NCBI RefSeq assembly: GCF_004054195.1
Contig: NZ_SBIW01000001.1
Span: forward strand, 186,001 to 250,000
Direction: 5' to 3'
DNA from: Mucilaginibacter gilvus
GTDB taxonomy: Bacteria > Bacteroidota > Bacteroidia > Sphingobacteriales > Sphingobacteriaceae
DNA length: 64,000 nucleotides
Part shown: positions 27,684 to 37,400 of the stretch, piece by piece
How the letters are laid out: every line of letters begins with the position of its first letter
Position numbering within the stretch: the first letter of the stretch is position 1
Made by a program: the position numbers and the translations under genes
Notes under the pieces: model-generated
Told to the model about the DNA's origin: nothing
The model's database searches: none
The model's input: the letters and a program-made list of their open reading frames with translations, nothing else

Positions 27684-28351
27684 GGTGTTGGGTTTTAAAA
27701 TTTGTTTAAAGGTAACGAGGGAGGGCTTGTGTTGTTTGCGGGAATTTAGGATTTCGAAATTCGAATGTTCAATTTCGAATTTATGGGTGAAATACAGAGC
27801 CCGACGAACCTAACGAAAGTCCTTCTAAATCGGCCTTGCCCTGTTCGGCAACCACAGGCACTGCCAAAGTACAACCTTTAATAGAACAGGGCGCAGCCGG
27901 AGTTTTTTCACTATGGTTTGTTTTTTAAGGTGTTCAAGAGCCGCTTCGCTATGTTTTTCTTTGGTTACTTTCTACTATATAACTTAAAAGTTAAGCGACT
28001 TGTTGTTTAAGCCTATCTAATGCCTTTTGGAGCGATGCAATCTTTGCCAGTAGTTAGTGCTCACTTTGAAAGGCGGCTCAATTATTTCAGTGCTCCGTTA
28101 GGTATGGCAGTAACTTCCGATAAACCTGTGGATGTTCATTTCTTTTGACACCAAAAGAAACGAACCAAAGAAAAGTGCCGGCTTGGTTCCGCTCTATGTA
28201 AGTTAGTGCTATTTCAGTGCCGGTGCCACCCGTGCGTAACGCTATGCCGGTTTATGAGGTTATAGTTCCGTTCGTCGGGCTCTTTGTTGGGTGAAATTAT
28301 TTCGAATGTTCAAATCCGAAATCGAACATCCCAAATCCGAAATCAGCGCCC
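27684..28351. other. Intergenic region between the small acidic gene and radC
   Basis: 668 bp with no credible gene. Most is taken by a MITE-like element (27794-28288). Its flanks on both sides carry related words (TTTCGAAATTCGAATGTTCA on the left, ATTTCGAATGTTCAAATCCG on the right), so the element seems to sit inside an older AT-rich repeat. Confidence 0.6.
27794..28288. mobile_element. Candidate MITE-like element, 495 bp, non-coding
   Basis: The inverted 13-mers GAGCCCGACGAAC (27797-27809) and GTTCGTCGGGCTC (28270-28282) lie near the ends. Just outside, the 9-mer GGGTGAAAT is repeated directly at 27785-27793 and 28289-28297, like a target-site duplication. Inside are a second inverted pair, TTCTTTGGTT at about 27958-27967 with AACCAAAGAA on the right, and a perfect 9-bp hairpin (28139-28147 with 28152-28160). 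There is no transposase, so it would depend on one elsewhere. Confidence 0.5.
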
Positions 28352-29050
28352 TTACAGCATCTCCTCATCGGCAAAGCTAAAGTACCCCTGATCGGAGATG
28401 ATGAGGTGATCCAGCACGGTTATATCCAGCAGCCTGCCTGCTTCCACCATCTTTTTGGTGAGGAAAATATCTTCGCGGCTCGGCTTCAGGTTGCCCGATG
28501 GATGGTTGTGGATGAGCACTATACTACTGGCCTGGTGTTGTATGGCTACGTGGTAAATAATCCGCGGATCGGCAACGGTGCCGTTTAAGCCTCCTTTGCT
28601 AATCAGTTCCTTGCCTATCACCTTTGTTGCACGGCTCACCAGTACTATCCAAAACTCCTCGTGGTTAAGGTCCATCAGGTGGCGGCGCATTACGTTATAA
28701 ATATCGCGGCTGCAGGTTAGGATTTCTGGGGCTTTTGATTCTGTTTCGCCACGGCGGCGGCCAATTTCCAATGCCGCTATAATGCTGATCGCCTTTGCTT
28801 CGCCGATGCCTTTGAATTTAGACAGCTCACTGATGCCGGCTTTACCCAACTTGTTCAGGTCGTTATCGTAATGATGCAGAATGCGTTTGCTTAGTTCTAC
28901 GGCGGTTTCGTTACGACTGCCGCTACCAATTAGTATGGCAATCAGTTCGGCATCTGTAAGGGCACGGCGGCCCTGCCCGCTTAGCTTTTCGCGCGGGCGG
29001 TCTTCCTCGGCCCAGCTTTTTATACTTAAATTATTACCGTATTCTTCCAA
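28352..29050 (-). CDS. radC: RadC family protein (JAB/MPN domain)
   Basis: 232 residues. The N-terminal helix-hairpin-helix region (about 25-100; KFKGIGEAKAISIIAALE) is followed by the JAMM/MPN domain with the metal motif HNHPSG and Asp194 (His181, His183, Asp194). Named a DNA repair protein, but its true function is unsettled. It starts downstream of an inverted-repeat region and ends about 55 bp from the MITE-like element. Confidence 0.95.
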   Translation of the reverse strand: MEEYGNNLSIKSWAEEDRPREKLSGQGRRALTDAELIAILIGSGSRNETAVELSKRILHHYDNDLNKLGKAGISELSKFKGIGEAKAISIIAALEIGRRRGETESKAPEILTCSRDIYNVMRRHLMDLNHEEFWIVLVSRATKVIGKELISKGGLNGTVADPRIIYHVAIQHQASSIVLIHNHPSGNLKPSREDIFLTKKMVEAGRLLDITVLDHLIISDQGYFSFADEEML

Positions 29051-29100
29051 GGGTAGGTTTGGGTTTTGTGTGCCTAAAGTAGGAAATAAAAGGGAATGTA

Positions 29101-29228
29101 TCTGAATCAGGATTTACAGAATTTTAAAATGAACAGAATTCAGGGCTTTACCTTGAAAGAATGGATAACTAACCCAACTCAGTATATTTATTCTGAAAAT
29201 TCTTTAATCCTGTAAATCCTGATTCAGA
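29101..29228. repeat. Long inverted repeat of the 'aatcctgtaaatcctgattcag' type
   Basis: The left arm (29101-29123) and the right arm (29206-29228) are reverse complements at 22 of 23 positions, with about 80 bp between. They lie between radC and rpsT. Words of this kind are scattered through many Bacteroidota genomes; a related one is at 61290-61400. Confidence 0.7.
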
Positions 29229-29243
29229 CAAAAAACCCACAAC

Positions 29244-29275
29244 AAAAAGGGATAACACTTTCGTATTATCCCTTT
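29244..29275 (-). terminator. Intrinsic terminator after rpsT
   Basis: AAAGGGATAA (29246-29255) pairs with TTATCCCTTT (29266-29275), and on the minus strand the stem runs into T residues. It lies 20 bp past the rpsT stop. Confidence 0.8.
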
Positions 29276-29295
29276 CAATATATCGTATTAAGCGA

Positions 29296-29550
29296 TTAGC
29301 TTAAAGCGTTTACAAATTTAGTAAGCTTAGATTTGTTGTTAGAAGCTTTGTTTTTGTGAATAACGTTCTTTTTAGCCAAACGATCTAACATAGAGATCAC
29401 TTTTGATAATAAAGGAGCAGCATCAACCTTGGTTGTTGTACCTCTTAGTTTTTTAATAGCGTTCCTGGTGGTTTTTGCCTGGTACCTATTGCGCAGACGC
29501 TTCGCAGCGTTTGACCTGATTCTTTTTAAGGATGATTTATGATTTGCCAT
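29296..29550 (-). CDS. rpsT: 30S ribosomal protein S20
   Basis: 84 residues, full length and very basic. MANHKSSLKRIRSNAAKRLR is the typical S20 N-terminus, and conserved NKASNNKSKLTKFVNAL ends it. It binds 16S rRNA at the base of the small subunit. Monocistronic, with its own promoter and terminator. Confidence 0.97.
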   Translation of the reverse strand: MANHKSSLKRIRSNAAKRLRNRYQAKTTRNAIKKLRGTTTKVDAAPLLSKVISMLDRLAKKNVIHKNKASNNKSKLTKFVNALS

Positions 29551-29587
29551 CGTACAGCTTGTTATTCTTTCTTTATTTTTAGAGGTG

Positions 29588-29619
29588 CAAATATAGGTTG
29601 ATAAAATTTAATTTGCAAT
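29588..29619 (-). promoter_or_regulatory. rpsT promoter
   Basis: On the minus strand ATTG (plus 29616-29619), 20 nt, then TATATTTG (plus 29588-29595). The -7 box is perfect and the -33 box matches 3 of 4. The leader would be about 30 nt. Confidence 0.5.
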
Positions 29620-29730
29620 AGTGTTGATATTATTTTTTGATTAAGGATAAAAGAGTATGGGCAAACGGTTGTTTTGTCCACAACGTGCCCATGCAAATCC
29701 GCTCCTGTAAATGGACGGACATGAACAAAT

Positions 29731-29816
29731 ACCATGGGGTTGCCTGCGGCCCGTGCTTTGCAGGGCTGCGCTGCGCTCCGGCCCCACTTCGTTGGGGGCT
29801 AAACCCTTCCAATCAC
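29731..29816 (+). repeat. GC-rich dispersed repeat, copy A
   Basis: It carries the segments GGGTTGCCTGCGGCCCGTGC, GCTTTGCAGGGCTGCGCTGC and GCTAAACCCTTCCAATC in order. The second and third recur inverted at 39655-39729, and the first recurs at 39834-39880. Confidence 0.65.
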
Positions 29817-29949
29817 TAACCCGGGGGAAGCGTTCATTTTGTCTGAACTCGAATTGTTGAATTTTTAGAATTTGTCGAATTGATAGCCCTCCCTGCCTTC
29901 AATTCTGTAATTTCGTTAAATTCCTTAAAATTCGAGTTCAGACAATTTA

Positions 29950-30912
29950 ATGAAGCGCTCCCTTCTCACCTTTGTAACCGCCTGCACGGTCCTCACCCTC
30001 TGCACTTCATGGGGTTTCTTTGCGCATTACCGCATTCACCGGCTGGCGGTTTTTACGCTTCCTAAGGGCATGGCAGGCTTTTACAGGGCCAACATCAGCT
30101 TCATTACCGGGCACGCTGTAAGCGCCGATAAAAAGCGCTACGTAGATTCACTGGAAGCACCGCACCATTTCTTCGATGCCGACCATTACGGCAAGCAGCC
30201 CTTTAAAGCCATGCCCCAGCACTGGATAGATGCCGCCGCCAAATACTCCTCAGATACCCTGAACAAATACGGCACCGTGCCCTGGATCATCAACGCCAAT
30301 TATTACTGGCTGGTAAAGGCTTTTAAACGGCACGATACCACCGCCATCCTCACCATATCTGCCAACCTGGGGCACTACATCTCAGACGCCCACACGCCCC
30401 TGCACCTTACCGAAAATTATGACGGGCAGCTTACTAACCAAACCGGCATACACGGCCTTTGGGAAAGCCGCCTCCCCGAGCTTTACAGCAACCAATATAA
30501 CTACTATGTGGGCAAGGCGCGGTATATCAGCAACCCGCTTGCCGAAGCATTCAGTATTTGCCGCGCAAGTTATAAAAGCGTGGATAGCGTGCTGCGGTTC
30601 GAAAGGATCTTGAACAAACAGTTTACCGATAGCACCAAATACGCCATGGAACAGCGCGGTACGCGGATGGTAAAGGTATACTCCGTAGCGTACAGCAAAG
30701 CCTACCATAAGATGCTGGCAGGGATGGTGCAGCGCAAAATGCGGCAATCCATATTAAGCGTGGGTAGCTTCTGGTTTTCGGCATGGGTAGATGCCGGGCA
30801 ACCCGATCTGAATAAGCTGATTGAAACACCGCTTACTTTGGAGGAAGGACGAAAAATGAAGGAAGAAGAAGCGACGTACAGGGCCGGAAAAGTGTTAATT
30901 TTAGAGAAATAG
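29950..30912 (+). CDS. Zinc-dependent phospholipase C family protein (S1/P1-nuclease-like fold)
   Basis: 320 residues with an N-terminal signal peptide (about 1-20). The WGFFAHYRIHRLAVF start of the mature protein, APHHFFDADHY and NLGHYISDAHTPLH carry the Trp/His/Asp residues expected to bind the zinc cluster of the phospholipase C/P1 nuclease superfamily. Bacteroidota homologues are annotated as zinc-dependent phospholipase C. Substrate (phospholipid or nucleic acid) is not established. A second secreted protein follows 9 bp downstream, probably in the same transcript. Confidence 0.8.
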   Translation: MKRSLLTFVTACTVLTLCTSWGFFAHYRIHRLAVFTLPKGMAGFYRANISFITGHAVSADKKRYVDSLEAPHHFFDADHYGKQPFKAMPQHWIDAAAKYSSDTLNKYGTVPWIINANYYWLVKAFKRHDTTAILTISANLGHYISDAHTPLHLTENYDGQLTNQTGIHGLWESRLPELYSNQYNYYVGKARYISNPLAEAFSICRASYKSVDSVLRFERILNKQFTDSTKYAMEQRGTRMVKVYSVAYSKAYHKMLAGMVQRKMRQSILSVGSFWFSAWVDAGQPDLNKLIETPLTLEEGRKMKEEEATYRAGKVLILEK

Positions 30913-30921
30913 TTTACTGTA

Positions 30922-31362
30922 ATGAGACCTGCATTGTTATTCTTTTCCTTATGTTTTGCGCTTGCGGGAAATTCTGCGCACCAAATCAATGCTGCTCTTC
31001 AACAAAAGAAAACCAAGGCAGATGTGGCGATGGACCAAGTTGCTGCCGTACCCGAAGTAAAAGCATTTTTAAAAAAACATGCTTCAGAAAAGGCTATACT
31101 GCTGCTACAGGGTGAGCCGAAAAACGGTCGCAAATATTATTGGGTAAGCCTGGGAATTTCCAACTTTGAAAGATTTAGACCTACCGAGCACTTTTATGTA
31201 GACCCTAAAACCTGGGAGGTGTTTTATTTAGACATCTTTATTTCTGACGGGGGTGATAAGATTTTAACGCTTGAACAATGGCGGCACTGGCGCAAAACAC
31301 CCGGATGGAAAAAGACCCACTACTATGAGCATGGGAAATTGATGGTGGAGCAGGGTAAATAA
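30922..31362 (+). CDS. Secreted hypothetical protein
   Basis: 146 residues with a signal peptide (about 1-18). The mature part contains VAMDQVAAVPEVKAFLKKHA and a YYWVSLGISNFERFRPTEHF stretch, then FYVDPKTWEVFYLD-like sequence. That last part resembles a PepSY-like or NTF2-like small beta domain, but no family is recognised with confidence. It follows the phospholipase C-like gene by 9 bp, suggesting co-expression. Confidence 0.7.
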   Translation: MRPALLFFSLCFALAGNSAHQINAALQQKKTKADVAMDQVAAVPEVKAFLKKHASEKAILLLQGEPKNGRKYYWVSLGISNFERFRPTEHFYVDPKTWEVFYLDIFISDGGDKILTLEQWRHWRKTPGWKKTHYYEHGKLMVEQGK

Positions 31363-31471
31363 TTAAAGCGACAGGATTTTAAACTGACGGTTTTATGGAA
31401 ATAGTACTCAAACTGCATCATGCTACATATCTCACTAATCTGTTATCTTTAGCATATCAAAACACCTAAAC

Positions 31472-34400
31472 ATGCCATCCACATTTTCCAAAACGCTCCT
31501 GTATATATTCCTTACCTGTTTTTTGTTTGCCGGCGGCTCAGCATCGGCCCAAAAAAACTATCACAATATCCTGTTTAAGATAGATTCGCTGATAGATGTA
31601 GGATTGCCAAAATCGGCCCTTGCCGAAGTGAACGTACTGGATGCGCTCGCACGAAAAGAAGATAACACCCCTCAAACTATCCGTGCGGTATTATACAGAT
31701 TAAAACTGCAAACATACCTGGAAGATGATGCGCTGGTAAATGTGATCAACACGTTAAAAGTGGATATTGAGGGTGCCGGCTATCCCGTAAAACCTATTTT
31801 ACAATCTTTTCTGGCAGATATGTACTGGAGCTATTACCAACAGAACCGCTATAAATTTGCCAATCGCACCCGCCTGGAAAAACCTGACGTAGATTTCCGC
31901 AACTGGGACCTCGCTTCCCTTATCAACGAAACAACCCGTCTTTATAACTTATCCTTACAAGATGCAGAGCAAGAACAGCAAACACCCATAAGTATATTAG
32001 ATAGCATCCTCGAAGGGAATAAAAACTTCCGGTATTTACGCCCCACGCTTTATGATATGCTGTTACACCGCGCGTTTGAGTACTTCCTGGCGGATGAGCC
32101 GGCCATAACCCGGCCTAAAATGCCTTTTACTTTAAATGATACCCGCTTTTTTGGCGACAGCAAAAAGTTTATACAATTGCCCGTTACCACTACAGATACC
32201 AACTCTACCTGGTACCGGGGTATTAAATTTTTACAGCAGGGCATCGCTTTTCATTTGAAAGCGAATAACACCAAAGCCCTTGCCAACCTCGACATGCAGC
32301 GGTTGAAGTTTATATACGATAATAGCAACATTAGCAATAAGGATACTTTATACATAACCGCCCTTAAAGGCATCGCTGCAGATTCATCGGCCGGTAACTT
32401 ACGAGCCGATGCGCTGTACACTATAGCCAGCCATTATAATAGTGAGCTTGCAAACGGAACTATGGCCATGGTTTATCTTAAACAGGCTATCGCTAATTAT
32501 CCAAAAAGCTTTGGTGCGATAAACTCGTCCAATCTTATGAAAGATATCCTTCAAAAAAAGCTTGAAGCTACTTTGGAAGATATCAATTCTCCCGATAAAC
32601 CAATTCTCTCGTTGTTAGAATATTGCAACATTAAGGCCGCGCGCTACCGCATATATCGCTTAACATCCGCTCAGCTTGCCCTGCTCGGCAAAATGGATAA
32701 ACATGATGGAGATATACTACCCGGCAAACAAACAGAAGCATACCTTAAAAAATTAAACCCCGTGCAGAATAAGGTGTTGGAACTACCCCGCACTAACGAC
32801 TATAATACACACAAAACCGAGTTTAAGATAGATGCACTTGCTAAAGGCACTTACGTGTTACTACTGCAACAGGCCACTACCCGGGATAGTTTAATGCAGC
32901 TAACCAACTTTAGCGTAAGCGGGCTTGCATACCTGGTACGCACCTTGCCTGATGGCAGTAGGGAGATAAGGGTTGTTAACCGCGAAACAGGCATCCCTGT
33001 AAAGGGAGCTGCGGTAACTGCTGCCTACATCGGCGATCGTTATAGCCAGGCCAAAACAAAACCCATAATGGTAAAAGGGCTTACCGATGCCAGGGGCGCA
33101 TTTATATTTAAGGTTCCCGGTAACTATATCGATATTGATGTGCATTATGGTGGCGACCAAATACACAGCAAAGAGAAAAGCATTTACAGCGCCACACTTA
33201 GCTACCGGGATACAATAACCCCGAAACTAAGAACGCTATTTTTTACCGACCGGCAAATTTATCGCCCGGGGCAAACCATCTATTTTAAAACACTTCAGGT
33301 GCAAACGCTAAACGGCAAAAGCAGCATTGTGCCCAATTCCAGCCTTGAGGTGGAAATGAAAGATATGAACTCAAGGCAATTAGCATCGGCAAAATTAATA
33401 ACCAACGATTTTGGCTCTGCCGCATCGTCTTTTACTCTTCCTCAAAATATAATCAATGGTGCGGTTCACCTGTTTACAGAAACCGGCTCGATAACGGTTA
33501 CCGTGAGCGAATACAAACGCCCAACCTTCAGCATTTTATTTGAGCCTTTTACAAAGAATTATAAGCTGAACGACAGCGTTACAGTTAAAGGGACAGTAAC
33601 TGCATTTTCGGGATACGGGCTATCAGAGGCGCGCATAGCTTACCGTGTCACCAGATCGCGCGATATAGGCATACCATATAGCCATCGGGGTTTAAAAGAG
33701 AACTATTACAGCCGCGGCACTGATGAAATAGCCACAGACACCATAAAAACCGACGAGCATGGGAAATTCGAACTTACATTTTTAGCCGTACCGGGGGCAG
33801 AAAACGAGCCGGATATTTCGTACCTCTTTAAAATCGCCGCAGATGTTACCGATGCCAATGGCGAAACGCAAAACGCGGGCACAAGCTTATCATTAAGCAA
33901 TAAACCCATTCAACTGGAGTTCGCCTTGCCAGACATGGCAAGGCCAAAAACAACTATAGATGCTACGCTGATGCTGTTTAACTCGGGCCGCCAGCGTAAA
34001 AACGGGCAAGCTACTGTAGTGGTGTACGCGCTAAAAAGCCCGGGCGAGTTTTTTAAAACCCGCCTTACCGCCAACCCCGATAAATGGCTGTTGAGCCGCA
34101 AAGATTATCACAAAAACTTCCCTTGTTTTGCTTACAAGGGCGAAGACGATTACAAAAACTGGGAGCGCCTGCAAAAAACACAAAGCTTTGAATTTGACTT
34201 GAAGGATTCCGATGCAGGAAGGCTTGACCTAAGCAAGTTGTTCAATTCACCGGCCGGGGTTTATGCTGTAGTGGTAAACGCCAAAAACGAAAGCGGCGAC
34301 ACTACCTCGGTGATTAAATACATCAATATTATTAAAGAGGAAGCGCCCATTCAAAAAAATGAGAACTGGGTGCTACCCATCAGCACCACCGTGCAGCCGG

Positions 34401-37400
34401 GACAGCCTGCCGAGTTTTTTGTAGGGATAAATAAAAGCTGCAGCGTATTGCTGGAAACTTACGATGAAGATAAATTGCTTAGTTCCCGATTGGTTGCTTT
34501 AAGCCCCGGGCCACCACAAAAAATAAGTATACCCGTACCTGCAACAAAACGCAACACGTTCACCGTGCAGTTTGTCATGATAAACGGTAACCGGATTTAT
34601 AAGTATTACGAGCGTATTTTGGTTGCCGATACCGTTAAGCCGCTCAACATACGCTTTTTAACCATGCGTAATAAACTGCGACCCGGCGATAAGGAACAGT
34701 GGAAACTGGAAATTACCGGTAGCGAGGGCAAACAGGCTTCGGAGTTATTGGCTGGTATGTACGATGCCTCGTTAGATGATATTACCCCCGCTGCAAGTTG
34801 GCGATATCTGTTGGCCACCACTGGCGTAAATGGTTATTTTGAATGGAGGTCTGAACCAATCTCGGCCACTGTGAATACAATAAACGACAACGAGTATGAA
34901 AGCCACGAGTATGACCGCACCAACACCGATATTAAATATGAAGCAATAGACATGCTTGGTTTTAACGATTATGGTTATTATAACGATAACTACGAAAATT
35001 TCCGGCAGGCTGTGAGCGAATTACACCTTAGCACATTAAGCGATAAAAAAACTGTAGCAAAATACGCCCGGAACGCAACACTTGTAAAAAACGGCTATGA
35101 TGTGGTTGGCAAAGTTTTGGGTTACCGCTCGGGCTTGGCCGGTGTTACCGTGCGCATAAATAATTCCAATATCAGCACGGTTTCAAATTCGCTGGGCTAC
35201 TTTAAAATAAAAGTGCCGGTAAATGCGATACTGGTTTTTAGCGCAAAAGATTGGGCATCAAAAAGGCTTAATCCCCCAAAGGGAATAAAACTTATTGTAC
35301 AAATGAAATCTTTGGCACAAGTACGATATGAACGAGAATTGATGTTAGCGGATCCGGGTGTTAAATCACAAAAAGGTGACCCCAACGCCGATATACGTAT
35401 TAATGAACCTGTGGGCAATTCTGATGTAACGCAGGTGGTGGAAGAAAACTCTTTGGGATTTTTCAACAATGCGCAGGTAAGCGGATATCTCGCTTTCGCA
35501 CCTCCGGTAATTAAAGCTGATAAAGAAGGGGAGATGATGTATGACGAGCTATACGATGACAAACTACGCAAAGGCGTAGTGAAGATGAAAGAGATACGCA
35601 CAAACCCCAAACCAATAACCATCCGTAAAAACTTTAACGAAACAGCTTTCTTTTACCCGCAGTTGCGCACCGATGCAAAAGGACAGGTAACCATAAGCTT
35701 CACCATCCCGGGGGCTCTTACCAAATGGAAATTCCGGGGTGTAGCTTACAATCAAAAATTGCAAACGGGCTATATCGAGCAATTGGTTATCACCCAAAAG
35801 CAAGTGAGCATAAGCGCCAATATGCCGCGCTTTTTAAGGGAAGAGGATACGCTTGTAGTTTCGGCAAGGGTGGTAAACTTATCTCCGGGCAATTTAAAAG
35901 GCGAGGCGCAGCTGCTACTGTTTAACGCGCTTACCATGCAACCGGTAAACCTTTTTGCTAAAGGGGATAACGGTACGCAACGCTTTAGCGTGGATAGCGC
36001 AACAACCAAAGCTGTATCGTTTAAACTCATTATTCCCGCCGGGTTGGAAGCGCTTACTTATCGTTTAACCGCCAACGCAGGGGACTATACCGATGGTGAA
36101 GAAAACACCCTACCTGTATTACCAAACCGAATGCCGGTTACCGAAACCATGCCCTTAATGGTACGTGCCGGGCAAACCAAAACCTTCAGTTTTGATAAAC
36201 TGATAAACCAAAGCAGCAATACCTTACAAAACAAAACCCTCACACTGGAATACACGCAAAACCCGGCATGGGCTGCCGTGCAGGCATTGCCTTATATGAT
36301 GGAGTTCCCCTACGAATGTTCTGAACAGATCTTCAGCCGGTTTTATGCCAACAGTTTTGCTGCCTATATTGTAAACAGCAACCCTAAAATTAAGCAGGTA
36401 TTGGAACGCTGGAAAGCAACAGATTCTAAAGAATTGCTTTCCAACCTGGAAAAAAACGCGGAGCTAAAATCTGTACTACTGGAAGAAACGCCATGGTTAC
36501 AGGATGCAGCAAATGAAACTGAACAGAAAAAGCGTATAGCCCAATTATTCGACTTGAATAAAACGAGTTACGAACTGAACGAGAACCTGCTTAAACTGCA
36601 AAAGAAACAGTTATCAAACGGTGCTTTCCCCTGGTTTGGTGGAACATATGCCGACAGGTACATCACCCAGCACATAGTTGCCGGTATTGGCCAGCTTAAT
36701 AAAACAGGTGTTACCGGTGAAGCCGCACCTACCCTGCAAGGCATTGGTAATCGGGCGCTGGCATACCTAACCAAACAATTGGTTGAAGACGAAGCCGAAC
36801 GAAAGAAATATGATAAAAAATATCAGAGCAGAAATTTAGACAATATAGAGATCCACGCATGGTACGCCTATAGTTATTTTAAAGAGACTAAAGGAGCCGG
36901 AGAACTGAAGGAAGTGCGAAAGAACTATCTTGCCCGCGCCGCCGCCCAGTGGACCAGCCGCAGCGAGTACGAAAAAGCGATGATCGCCCTTACACTCTAC
37001 CATATGGGTGATAAGGAAGCTACCGCGGCAATTGTCAAGTCGTTAAAAGAAACAGCCCGCCAGTCAGATGAGTTGGGGATGTATTGGGCGGCGAATACTA
37101 ATGGCTATTTTTGGTACGAATCGCCTGTGGAGACGCAGTCGTTGATGATTGAATTGTTTACCGAAGCGACCAATGACCCTGCTGCGGTTGCCGAAATGAA
37201 AGTTTGGCTACTACGCAACAAACAAACCAATAACTGGCGTACTACTAAAGCTACGGCAGCCGCATGTTATGCTTTATTGATCAAAAGCGGCAACGCATTA
37301 TCAGATACCGCCAACGTAAACATCAGCATAGGCGGCAAGCCATTAGCGAAACTGAGGCCCGAAATTAAAGCTGAAGCCGGCACCGGCTACTTAAAAACAA

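Larger units (their letters stand above)
29551..29949. other. Intergenic region with rpsT promoter and a dispersed repeat
   Basis: 399 bp without a gene between divergent rpsT and the phospholipase C-like gene. It contains the rpsT promoter (29588-29619), a copy of a GC-rich dispersed repeat (29731-29816), and complementary words around 29845-29875 and 29915-29943 (GTCTGAACTCGAATT with AATTCGAGTTCAGAC). Confidence 0.6.
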
